A stretch of DNA of 11,380 nucleotides from Acidimicrobiaceae bacterium (GTDB taxonomy: Bacteria > Actinomycetota > Acidimicrobiia > Acidimicrobiales > UBA10347), in contig DNHM01000409.1 in the NCBI GenBank assembly GCA_003485885.1, positions 1 to 11,380 of the forward strand. The letters are read 5' to 3'. The translations under genes were made by a program, and so were the position numbers. Each line of letters starts with the position of its first letter. Position 1 is the first letter of the stretch. Positions 1 through 7,647 of the stretch are shown piece after piece. The notes beneath the pieces are model-generated. The model was not told the DNA's origin, searched no databases, and saw only the letters and a list, made by a program, of their open reading frames with translations.

Positions 1-977
1 CAGCGAAGTCGTCTGGGTGGCGTCTGTGAGTAAGCGGGGAAGCCAGTAGACAATAAGCAGGCCGGTCGCTAGCGCCCCACCAAATGCTGAGGACCACCAG
101 AGATTCGGGCGCCCTGCGCTGCGTTCCTTGCCCCAGGCAACTTCGGCCCGGTGAGCGCAGGCGAGGTACTGCAACCCGTGCAAGGCGCCAAAGACCAACA
201 CCACACTGGCATAACTGGGCTGAAACGGGATCCAGAGGAAGCCAGCGACGTAGGGCGTCCACATGGTTGCTGGCACACGGCCCGACCGGAGGCTCAGCCG
301 AATGAATACCATCGCAATTACGGCAATAGACCCATACGTGATCCATGCAAGCGCGCTGACAAGGAAGTCCGGGAGCACGTTGTAACCAATCCGGGTTTCT
401 TCGAACCTGCCCCCTGATCGTCCGCTCCATATCTTGATGGCTTCGAGCAACCAGATCGGGTACAGCCCGTAACGAAGGACATGTGTTGTGAGTGGATCGA
501 GTCGTAGGTCTGCAAGTGAAGCACCGACGCGGGCAACGCCGTATACCTGCTTCACGTAGTGCCATGTCGTGGTTGTGAAGACAACAACGAGGAGGAAACT
601 TGTGACCTCGTTGGCAATATCGACCCCACCGCTAAGACTTGCGATGGTCACAGCGCTCACTGTCAGGAACAGCGCAACGGGCACGCCAATGAGAAGTACC
701 CCGCTGCGACGGACTTGATGACGACCTTGGCCATAGGCGAGGTGATAGGAGGCGCCGAAGTGAGTGCCCGAAATTGCAATAAGTGCCCGTAGAGAGGCCC
801 TTCGACGACCGGTGGCAGCGTTGGTAGCGCTCCCCACGATGGGGCGCTGAAGAACAGCCAAGCAGCGATGCCGATACCACCGAGTAGCCAGGCATCGCTG
901 CGAGGGGACACGAGATATCGCCGAGCGGGCGGTGCATGGTCGATAGCGTCGAAGGCACCTATCGTGTTGATCGCCAT
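1..977 (-). CDS. Multi-pass membrane protein of unknown family; frameshifted, C-terminus beyond the left edge
   Basis: I do not recognise the family. Reading leftwards from the ATG at 975-977, the first ~63 residues include a hydrophobic helix (motif DAWLLGGIGIAAWLFF). Continuity is then lost, and the next frame carries about 260 residues of clear membrane protein down to position 1 without a stop. Joining the frames near 786-788 by restoring one G (GGG to GGGG in the coding strand) gives a smooth junction reading LYGALIAISGTHFG. Several helices follow, with conserved-looking His motifs: SGTHFGASYH, TTWHYVKQVYG and HGLQYLACAH. Repeated His at helix ends recalls metal-binding membrane enzymes such as desaturases or the Brp/Blh carotenoid oxygenases, but this is only an analogy. 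An in-frame stop lies 14 codons before the ATG and no other start intervenes. It is divergent from the exported protein gene at 1056. It could be a pseudogene or a sequencing error in a homopolymer. Confidence 0.7.
786..788 (-). other. Apparent -1 frameshift in the membrane-protein gene
   Basis: The plus-strand run CCC (GGG in the coding strand) marks where the two open frames of the 1-977 gene must be joined. To the right of it, the frame starting at 977 gives plausible membrane-protein sequence ending in VVEGPLYG. To the left, a different frame gives continuous protein to the window edge. One additional C here restores a single reading frame, and nothing else nearby does so as neatly. The site is a short homopolymer, so a base-calling error is as likely as a real mutation. 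Confidence 0.6.
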
Positions 978-1055
978 TGTCGGCGATGTTGCCCTCTCGC
1001 TGCGGACAGCTCAACAGAGCTGCGACGATCCGTGTCCAGTCGAAGTGGGAACTAC

Positions 1056-1664
1056 GTGAGCGATACCAGTCAGCAAGATGAAACACAGGCGCGGCGCGTG
1101 CGATGGAACGATATTCGGATCGTGGGGCCAACCTTGGTGCTGGCTCTGTTCATGGCAGTGCTGGTAAATCCACAGTTTGCGTCTTCTCAACAGTCTGTTG
1201 GCGCCGATCTGCAGAGGTGTAACGATTTCGCCTTTGCGTCGCAAGGCGCAGTTGCGCTACCGGCTCCTGAGTGTTGCAATGTAATCGTAAATGTGATTGC
1301 GGTTCTCCCCAGCTGCGAAGAACCGACGCCGGTTCCTCCGACTGTGACGCTGGTTCCTCCACGGAAACAGGTGCCGATTCCAGGCCCGATTGTGGGCCCT
1401 ACCTGGCTTGGGCCTATTGCACCCACGTCATCAACTGGTCTGATCACCCTCAAGGTGCCACCGTTGCTAGGTATCTTCTTTGGCCAGACGAACGAAGTCG
1501 TGGTGACCAACGCCACCGGCGACATCGTGTACAAGGGCAACCTGGCGACAAATCGTCTCATGGTCTTGAGCGCCCCTCGGGCGGGTGGATCCGGCAACTA
1601 CACGGTGCAGACCACGCTTATCACCGGTCCCAAATACACCGAGGTAGTGTCTGTCACTGGCTAA
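1056..1664 (+). CDS. Small exported or membrane-anchored protein with Pro-rich linker, unknown function
   Basis: Unrecognised protein of 202 residues. I prefer the GTG at 1056, preceded by a weak purine-rich AAGTGGGA, over the upstream ATG at 936, which would overlap the divergent gene and add a non-protein-like N-terminus. Residues 1-20 are polar with basic residues. Residues 22-37 form a single hydrophobic segment followed by NPQFASS, which could be a signal-peptide cleavage region or a membrane anchor. Four cysteines (about 55, 73, 74 and 87) sit in the next segment and could form disulfides outside the cell. A proline-rich stretch (about 90-125) follows. The C-terminal ~75 residues are rich in Val, Thr and Gly in alternating pattern, suggesting a beta-sandwich (motifs NEVVVTNATGDIVYKGN and GNYTVQTTL). 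This is reminiscent of a small surface or carbohydrate-binding type domain, but no function can be assigned. It is divergent from the membrane gene at 977 with a 78-bp gap. Confidence 0.72.
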   Translation: MSDTSQQDETQARRVRWNDIRIVGPTLVLALFMAVLVNPQFASSQQSVGADLQRCNDFAFASQGAVALPAPECCNVIVNVIAVLPSCEEPTPVPPTVTLVPPRKQVPIPGPIVGPTWLGPIAPTSSTGLITLKVPPLLGIFFGQTNEVVVTNATGDIVYKGNLATNRLMVLSAPRAGGSGNYTVQTTLITGPKYTEVVSVTG

Positions 1665-1694
1665 GCCAACTAGTTGTGCGTTGAACTACCTGCT

Positions 1695-1736
1695 CGTCCA
1701 CTGCCCCTCCTCGTTTGTTCGGATCGGCAGTGGACG
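1695..1736. terminator. Perfect 11-bp hairpin between convergent genes
   Basis: CGTCCACTGCC at 1695-1705 is exactly complementary to GGCAGTGGACG at 1726-1736, with a 20-nt loop. It lies between the stop codon of the exported protein (1664) and the stop codon of convergent glyA (1800). There is no U-tract on either side, so it is not a canonical intrinsic terminator. Actinobacterial terminators often lack the U-tract, and the position suits bidirectional termination. A smaller ATGCC/GGCAT hairpin follows at 1738-1753. Confidence 0.5.
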
Positions 1737-1799
1737 TATGCCCCTGCTGGCATGAAACGCACCAACTCTTGCCCTAGCCCCTAGCCCTTATCCCGTGAA

Positions 1800-3278
1800 T
1801 TACAGCAGTCCGATTTCGGGGTACAGCGGATTGGCAGCCAATAACTCGGCTGATCGGGCCCGAGTCGCGTCGCGAATGGTGTCGTCGAGAGTGAACTTGG
1901 CTTTCGACGGCGCTCCAGCAGCAGTCGTGGTTGCCTCGGTGGCTTCAAGTACGCCACAGATAATGTCAGCGACCTGGTCGAGGTCTGACTCATCCATGCC
2001 CACGGTCGTAAGCGCTGGTGTACCGAGACGGATGCCGCTGGTGTACCAGGCGCCGTTGGCATCAAAGGGAATCGAGTTGCGGTTCACGATGACACCCGAA
2101 GATTCGAGCGCTGATTCGGCCTGACGGCCGGTCAACCCAAAGCTGGTGACATCAACGAGGCACAGGTGGTTATCGGTGCCGCCAGACACGATACGGCCGC
2201 CACGTTTGGCGATGCCTTCGGCCAATGCAACTGCGTTGTCGCGTACCTGGTGGGCATAGGTCTGGAACTCGGGCTTGCGAGCCTCGGCAAAAGCCACCGC
2301 CTTGGCGGCCATGACGTGGGAGAGCGGGCCGCCTAGGACCATTGGACAACCCTTGTCGATGAATTCGACCAAGTCTGGCTCGTTGGTGAGCACCATGCCG
2401 CCGCGGGGGCCACGTAGTGACTTGTGGGTCGTGGTCGTGACGATGTGGGCGTGCGGCATGGGATCGAAGTCGCCGGTGAACACCTTGCCTGCGACCAGGC
2501 CGGCGAAGTGTGCCATATCGACCATCAAGGTGGCGCCCACTTCATCGGCAATTTCGCGCATCTTGGCGAAGTTCACTGCGCGGGGATACGCGCTATAACC
2601 ACCGACGATCACGAGTGGTTTAAATTCGCGAGCCGCTGCAGCCAACTCGTCGTAGTCGAGCATCTCGGTTTCACGGTCGACGGTGTACGAGCGCTGATCG
2701 AACATTTTGCCCGAGATGTTTGGTCGGAAACCATGGGTCAGATGGCCGCCAGCGTCAAGGGCCATGCCCAGCATGCGCTGGTTGCCGAACTGATGCCGGA
2801 GCTCGTTCCAGTCTGCGTCGGTCAAGTCGTTGACGTGTTTCGCTTCGTGTGATGCCAGGAATGGAGTTTCGATCCGCTGGGCAAGAATTGACCAGAACGC
2901 AACCAGGTTGGCGTCGATGCCAGAGTGCGGCTGCACATAGGCATAGTCGGCGTTAAAGAGCGCCTTGGCGTGATCGGCCGCGAGGTTCTCGACCTTGTCG
3001 ACGAACTCACAGCCGGCATAGAACCTATGGCCAGGTGTGCCCTCTGCGTATTTGTCGCTAAACCAGTTGCCCATGGTCAGCAGCACCGCGGGCGATGCAT
3101 AATTCTCAGAAGCGATCAGCTTGAGCTGGCTCCGTTGGTTCCCGAGTTCGCCTCGGATGTGCTCGGCAATCGTCGGCTCGGCGGCACCGATAACGTCGAG
3201 TGCGGCACGGTATGCATCGGCTTCTCGGGTGTTGACCGCGCTGATGCCATTGGAAGCGGGGGAGTCCTGCATAGTCAT
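1800..3278 (-). CDS. glyA: Serine hydroxymethyltransferase (long form)
   Basis: Cytosolic PLP enzyme that interconverts serine plus tetrahydrofolate with glycine plus 5,10-methylene-THF, the main source of one-carbon units. The 492-residue product carries the family hallmarks: IASENY (55-60), YAGCEFVD (87-94), the PLP-contacting VDMAHFAGL (253-261, with Asp and His), the Schiff-base lysine K286 in [14 protein letters not shown], and the substrate-carboxylate Arg417 in [11 protein letters not shown]. It is longer than the ~415-430-residue E. coli type. The extra sequence lies mainly in an insertion around residues 137-200 ([12 protein letters not shown] to the [10 protein letters not shown] region), plus an N-terminal extension and a polar Thr/Ala-rich linker near 446-460. 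This long form is known from some actinobacteria and a few other phyla. The start is the ATG at 3276-3278; there is no clear Shine-Dalgarno, and a second ATG follows two codons later. It lies downstream of the ligase gene on the same strand, 87 bp away. Confidence 0.96.
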   Translation of the reverse strand: MTMQDSPASNGISAVNTREADAYRAALDVIGAAEPTIAEHIRGELGNQRSQLKLIASENYASPAVLLTMGNWFSDKYAEGTPGHRFYAGCEFVDKVENLAADHAKALFNADYAYVQPHSGIDANLVAFWSILAQRIETPFLASHEAKHVNDLTDADWNELRHQFGNQRMLGMALDAGGHLTHGFRPNISGKMFDQRSYTVDRETEMLDYDELAAAAREFKPLVIVGGYSAYPRAVNFAKMREIADEVGATLMVDMAHFAGLVAGKVFTGDFDPMPHAHIVTTTTHKSLRGPRGGMVLTNEPDLVEFIDKGCPMVLGGPLSHVMAAKAVAFAEARKPEFQTYAHQVRDNAVALAEGIAKRGGRIVSGGTDNHLCLVDVTSFGLTGRQAESALESSGVIVNRNSIPFDANGAWYTSGIRLGTPALTTVGMDESDLDQVADIICGVLEATEATTTAAGAPSKAKFTLDDTIRDATRARSAELLAANPLYPEIGLL

Positions 3279-3328
3279 GCACGCAGCGTAGTGCTACCCG
3301 GACTTCTTGGCGCTGTCTCCACCGGCCC

Positions 3329-3367
3329 AGCCATGACAGCTAGCCATGGCAGCCAGCTATGGCACCT
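3329..3367. repeat. Three tandem 13-bp imperfect repeats
   Basis: Three consecutive 13-bp units at 3329-3341, 3342-3354 and 3355-3367 share the pattern AGCYATGRCASCY. Units 1 and 2 differ at two positions, and unit 3 differs from unit 2 at three. The array ends inside the ligase stop codon (3366-3368) and sits in the 87-bp gap upstream of glyA. The unit contains the near-palindrome GCCATGGC, so the array could also fold. Function unknown: it may be slippage-derived spacer or a site for a repeat-binding regulator. Confidence 0.6.
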
Positions 3368-4352
3368 AGGTCTCTCGGATGACCGTCTTTGGATCTTTGT
3401 CCGTGCGACGGCCGAGTACTACCGGATGACGAAGGTGATGTCCTCCTCTGGCCCACTCACCGAACGCAATTTCTACTACCTCGGTCGGCTCGCTCCAGTG
3501 AACGATCATGTCGCTAGGAAAAGTGGGTTGCGCAACGAATGGGCTTGGACCTCGGTCGACCAACAATGCCCGCCATTCCGCTTGGTCCGTGTCAGTTAAG
3601 CCACTACCAGCGCGTCCGGCATAGTGCAGTTCGCCGCCTTCGTAGTAGCCAACGAGAAGGGACCCGAGTCGGCCAGTTCGACCTCCTTTGCCGCCTGACC
3701 AGCCGCCGACGACAAACTCCTGCCGGAGCCGTGGTTTGACCTTGATCCAATCGGGTGAACGACGGCCAGGCTGGTAGGTGGAGTTGATGTTCTTGGCGAC
3801 GATGCCCTCGAGTTCAGAGTCGATGACTGCTTGTAACAGTCCATCGGCATCGTCCTGATGCTGTTCACAGATCGTCCAGCAAGGATCGTCGTCGCCGATC
3901 TGTTCCAGCAGCGCTCGCCGATGCGACAGCGGAAGCAACATGGTGTCGTGGCCATCGAGATGGAGCAGGTCGAAAACCACGAACAACACCGGCGTGTGTT
4001 GAGCCCGACGGGCCGCATCAACCGGATCGGTTACGTGCATCCTGGTCTGGAGGGTGTTGAAACTAGGCTTTGCGCCGTTGAAAGCCACGACCTCGCCGTC
4101 GAGCACGAGGCCGTCGAAGAGATCGGCAAGGGGAGCAAGTGCCTGCAGTTCAGGAAAACTGTTGGTGATGTCTCGCCCATTTGATGACTGCAACCGGACC
4201 TGGTTGGCGTCGCCATCTCTGCCCCGGAGGACAAACGCGAGCACCCGCATGCCGTCCCACTTGAGTTCGTAGACCCATTGGTTAGAGCGCGGTACGGGGT
4301 CGGCTTTGCCCTTCATCGGCAGGATCGTGCGGGTCTGCAATCCGTCGGCCAT
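3366..4352 (-). CDS. ATP-dependent DNA ligase, LigD ligase-domain type, stand-alone
   Basis: Seals nicks and double-strand ends by the lysine-AMP mechanism. Proteins of this type act in bacterial non-homologous end joining or in repair. Nucleotidyltransferase motifs are all visible: motif I YELKWDGMR with adenylated K31; RLQSSNGRDIT (53-63); motif III LVLDGEVVAF (82-91); FDLLHLDG (127-134); motif IV LEGIVAK (181-187); motif V DWIKVK (201-206). An OB-fold domain follows (about 210-328: EFVVGGWSGGKGG, LHYAGRAGSGL), ending in the RHPVVLGRRTDKDP motif typical of LigD ligase domains. At 328 residues it contains only the ligase module, with no attached polymerase or 3'-phosphoesterase domain, and no Ku gene is visible in this window. 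The start is the ATG at 4350-4352, and the N-terminus aligns with LigD ligase domains. It could also be called LigC-like, but the C-terminal motif favours the LigD lineage. Confidence 0.92.
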   Translation of the reverse strand: MADGLQTRTILPMKGKADPVPRSNQWVYELKWDGMRVLAFVLRGRDGDANQVRLQSSNGRDITNSFPELQALAPLADLFDGLVLDGEVVAFNGAKPSFNTLQTRMHVTDPVDAARRAQHTPVLFVVFDLLHLDGHDTMLLPLSHRRALLEQIGDDDPCWTICEQHQDDADGLLQAVIDSELEGIVAKNINSTYQPGRRSPDWIKVKPRLRQEFVVGGWSGGKGGRTGRLGSLLVGYYEGGELHYAGRAGSGLTDTDQAEWRALLVDRGPSPFVAQPTFPSDMIVHWSEPTEVVEIAFGEWARGGHHLRHPVVLGRRTDKDPKTVIRET

Positions 4353-4549
4353 GGTTTGTGAGGTTAACGACCGCCATTCCTGATACCGGCGGGTTGAAGC
4401 CTCACGCGGGTGTGTTCTCAGTATTCATGAGGCAAACGAGCGCGACCGGCGGCTGGTCTCAGCGTTGTATAGAGCGAACGGCCCCTCTTCGGCGAAACGG
4501 GTATTCACCGAGTAGTCAATCGGCCATACTGATGACACGAGCGAGATAC

Positions 4550-4721
4550 TGATCCCGAGAGGCACCTGGTCGCCTGAAGCCCCTCGGAGGAGTCAATTGG
4601 CGAAACCGACGCTCAACTAAGGCCCTCCCTAGGGAGTTCCTTCTGGTGGCTGTTAGTCACACACTGTTGAACAGGTTTCGCTCGGTCACTACCTACTAGG
4701 GAGTGACCGAGTTGCCTTTTT
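4550..4721 (+). ncRNA. Candidate small RNA or eno leader in the ligase-eno gap
   Basis: The 562-bp interval 4353-4914 has no convincing protein gene, yet the plus strand ends in a good intrinsic terminator (4681-4721), implying a transcript that starts upstream. Before the terminator I see several helices. CCGAG (4555-4559) pairs with CTCGG (4583-4587) and encloses AGGC/GCCT (4560-4563 with 4572-4575). CTCCCTAGGGAG (4625-4636) is self-complementary. GTGGCT (4646-4651) pairs with AGTCAC (4655-4660), including one G-U. It has no tRNA T-loop, tmRNA 3' CCA end or RNase P signature that I can recognise. The 5' end is a guess. It may be an independent small RNA or a 5' leader that attenuates eno. 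Confidence 0.3.
4681..4721 (+). terminator. Intrinsic terminator upstream of eno
   Basis: CTCGGTCACT (4681-4690) pairs perfectly with AGTGACCGAG (4702-4711). A further CC/GG pair lies inside the loop, and the stem is followed by TTGCCTTTTT ending at 4721. The T-tract exists only on the plus strand, so it stops rightward transcription. Since the ligase runs leftward, it must serve an otherwise unannotated rightward transcript, or act conditionally in an eno leader. Confidence 0.7.
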
Positions 4722-4759
4722 GCAGGGAAGCCTCGGCGGTGCGCCAGAACCGTAACGTT

Positions 4760-4791
4760 TGTGTGCCGTGCCGGGCGCGGCACGGCACACA
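4760..4791. terminator. Perfect 14-bp GC-rich hairpin with GGCG tetraloop
   Basis: Positions 4760-4773 (TGTGTGCCGTGCCG) are exactly complementary to 4778-4791, with the four-base loop GGCG. This is the strongest hairpin in the window. There is no U-tract on either strand. It lies 38 bp after the terminator at 4681-4721, so it may be a second, U-less terminator insulating eno, an mRNA-stabilising structure, or a palindromic operator for a DNA-binding dimer. The sequence alone does not decide. Confidence 0.5.
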
Positions 4792-4870
4792 TGAATTGCC
4801 ACAAGCACCACCAGCAACTCTAGAAACTCAGCTAACATCGGCCATGGATGGTCTGCTCGCCGCGCCTAGG

Positions 4871-4876
4871 TACGAT
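4871..4876 (+). promoter_or_regulatory. Possible -10 element for eno
   Basis: TACGAT matches the actinobacterial TANNNT -10 pattern and would place the transcript start about 32 bp before the eno ATG. I see no good -35 hexamer at 16-18 bp upstream. Short motifs of this kind occur by chance, so this is a weak call. Confidence 0.25.
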
Positions 4877-4908
4877 CGCGGACCCAATTCGTGCTACGAG
4901 ACGAGTGA

Positions 4909-6213
<1,305 letters not shown>

Positions 6214-6231
6214 TCGCGTGGTGATGCCCTC

Positions 6232-6645
6232 ATGAAGTTGCCCCCACATCCAACGGACCGGCAGTCGCGGTCGGCCGCACTACATCCATCGCTGGTATTC
6301 GTTGCGAACGTCACGCGAGGTGTTGTGCTGCCGTTGATGGTTGCGCTGGTGCTCTTCGCCGGCCTCGTTTACTTCATTTTCCCAACGACCACCTGGCTCG
6401 ACCAACGAGCCGAGGCGTCCGAGGTCCAACAGGAGCTCGACGAGTTGGTCGCAGAACAACAGGTGCTTCGTACCGAGATCGCTCGCATGCGCACCGACGA
6501 CGAGATCCAAAGAATTGCGCGCCGCGACTTCAACTTCGTTTTCCCCGGCGAAGAGGCATACGCAGTCCTGCCGTCGCCGCCGTCACCCGTGTCATTACCA
6601 ACGAGTTGGCCATTCAATCTGCTCTTCGCCGAGGTCCTGGACTAA
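6232..6645 (+). CDS. DivIC/FtsB-family septum formation initiator protein
   Basis: Small bitopic membrane protein of the divisome. In known systems DivIC/FtsB forms a coiled-coil complex with FtsL and FtsQ/DivIB that activates septal peptidoglycan synthesis. The 137-residue product fits the layout: a cytoplasmic N-terminus (1-28), one transmembrane helix (about 29-50), an extracytoplasmic coiled coil rich in Glu/Leu (about 54-87, EVQQELDELVAEQQVLRTEI), then the diagnostic RTDDEIQRIARRDFNFVFPG motif (87-106) and EEAYAVLP (107-114). A short proline-rich tail ends the protein. The gene begins 18 bp after eno and is probably cotranscribed with it, as in other actinobacteria. The ATG at 6232 lacks a strong Shine-Dalgarno. 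It could be named ftsB or divIC; the sequence does not separate them. Confidence 0.9.
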   Translation: MKLPPHPTDRQSRSAALHPSLVFVANVTRGVVLPLMVALVLFAGLVYFIFPTTTWLDQRAEASEVQQELDELVAEQQVLRTEIARMRTDDEIQRIARRDFNFVFPGEEAYAVLPSPPSPVSLPTSWPFNLLFAEVLD

Positions 6646-6735
6646 CTCGCACATCCAGAGAGCCAGACCCCCGTTGACACAAGTTCGGCTGTCGAACCGG
6701 TACGACGGGAGCGAAGCCGTTAGTCTCAACGTTCG

Positions 6736-7647
6736 ATGACTATTGCGTTTCCTCCTGGTTCTGTTGCCGACGTGGCGAATGGCCTGGCCGAGCACGACTA
6801 TCTTTCGGACGAGGCGCTGGCGACAGCGATCTTTCTCGCCATCGAGCTCAAGCGGCCGCTGCTGCTCGAGGGCGAGGCTGGAGTTGGCAAAACCGAGGTC
6901 GCCAAGACATTGGCTCGGTGGTCGGGTGGCCGTCTGATCCGCCTGCAGTGCTACGAGGGCCTCGACGCTGGCCAGGCGGTGTATGAATGGGACTACAGCC
7001 GCCAGCTGCTCCATCTGCGAACGCGAGAAGCCGTTGGCGACCTTGCTGCCAACGCTGACTCTGTTGAAGACGAGTTGTACAGCGAGAAGTTCCTAGTCCG
7101 CCGCCCATTGCTTGATGCGATTGCGCACAACGATGACATCGCTCCAGTGTTGTTGATCGATGAAGTTGATCGTGCCGATGATGAGTTCGAAGCTTTTCTC
7201 CTCGAGGTGTTGTCCGAATACGCGATCACGGTTCCTGAGTTGGGCACGTTCCGGGCGAAGAAGCCGCCGATCGTGATCATCACGTCGAACCGGACCCGTG
7301 ACGTGCACGACGCGCTCAAGCGGCGGGCGCTCTACCACTGGGTGGAACACCCAGGTCTGGAGCGCGAGGTTGAGATCATTCGCCGCCGCACCGATGGAGT
7401 GACCGACGCATTGGCTGGTCAAGTGGCACGAGCAGTTGCCGAGTTCCGCGGCCTTGGTCTCTACAAGCCACCCGGTGTTGCCGAATCGATCGATTGGGCC
7501 CAGGCTCTGCACCGCCTCGAACAACGTGGACTGACAGTCGAGTCGGCCGACGCCAGCCTGGGCACCGTGCTCAAGTACCGCGAAGATCAGCAGCGAGTGC
7601 GCGATCATGGCCTCGACCGGGTCGTGGCTGCAGCAACCGACACATAA
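6736..7647 (+). CDS. MoxR-family AAA+ ATPase (CoxD-like)
   Basis: MoxR-type ATPases are chaperone-like remodelling motors that work with VWA proteins. The CoxD subgroup is needed to mature the Mo/Cu active site of CO dehydrogenase and related hydroxylases. The 303-residue protein shows Walker A GEAGVGKT (46-53, K52), Walker B VLLIDEVD (138-145, D142 and E143), sensor-1 ITSNRTRD (182-189, N185), candidate arginine finger R196/R197 in ALKRRALYHW, and the C-terminal lid with KPPGVAESIDWAQAL (244-258), characteristic of the CoxD-like branch. It starts 90 bp after the DivIC/FtsB-like gene. The ATG has no clear ribosome site, while a TAGTCT nine bases upstream could be a -10 for a nearly leaderless transcript. 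Its neighbours CoxE-like and XdhC support a role in molybdenum-hydroxylase maturation. Confidence 0.92.
   Translation: MTIAFPPGSVADVANGLAEHDYLSDEALATAIFLAIELKRPLLLEGEAGVGKTEVAKTLARWSGGRLIRLQCYEGLDAGQAVYEWDYSRQLLHLRTREAVGDLAANADSVEDELYSEKFLVRRPLLDAIAHNDDIAPVLLIDEVDRADDEFEAFLLEVLSEYAITVPELGTFRAKKPPIVIITSNRTRDVHDALKRRALYHWVEHPGLEREVEIIRRRTDGVTDALAGQVARAVAEFRGLGLYKPPGVAESIDWAQALHRLEQRGLTVESADASLGTVLKYREDQQRVRDHGLDRVVAAATDT

Noticed and set aside
936..1055. Upstream ATG extension of the exported protein
   Set aside because: It would overlap the divergent membrane gene and adds 40 Arg/Cys/Ser-rich residues before the hydrophobic segment. The GTG at 1056 gives a normal signal-like N-terminus.
1772..1785. 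Two tandem CCCTAGC heptamers just after the glyA stop
   Set aside because: Only two short copies; chance or slippage explains them, and no function is suggested.
2925..3599. 224-residue open frame on the plus strand
   Set aside because: It is antisense to the N-terminus of glyA and the end of the ligase, crosses the tandem repeat, and has no recognisable feature.
4358..4552. 64-residue open frame on the plus strand in the ligase-eno gap
   Set aside because: Composition is not protein-like, there is no ribosome site or recognisable motif, and the start sits in the ligase promoter region.
6674..6702. TTGACA as a -35 box upstream of the MoxR gene
   Set aside because: No acceptable -10 lies 16-18 bp downstream. 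The nearest TANNN-like sequence requires a 21-bp spacer.
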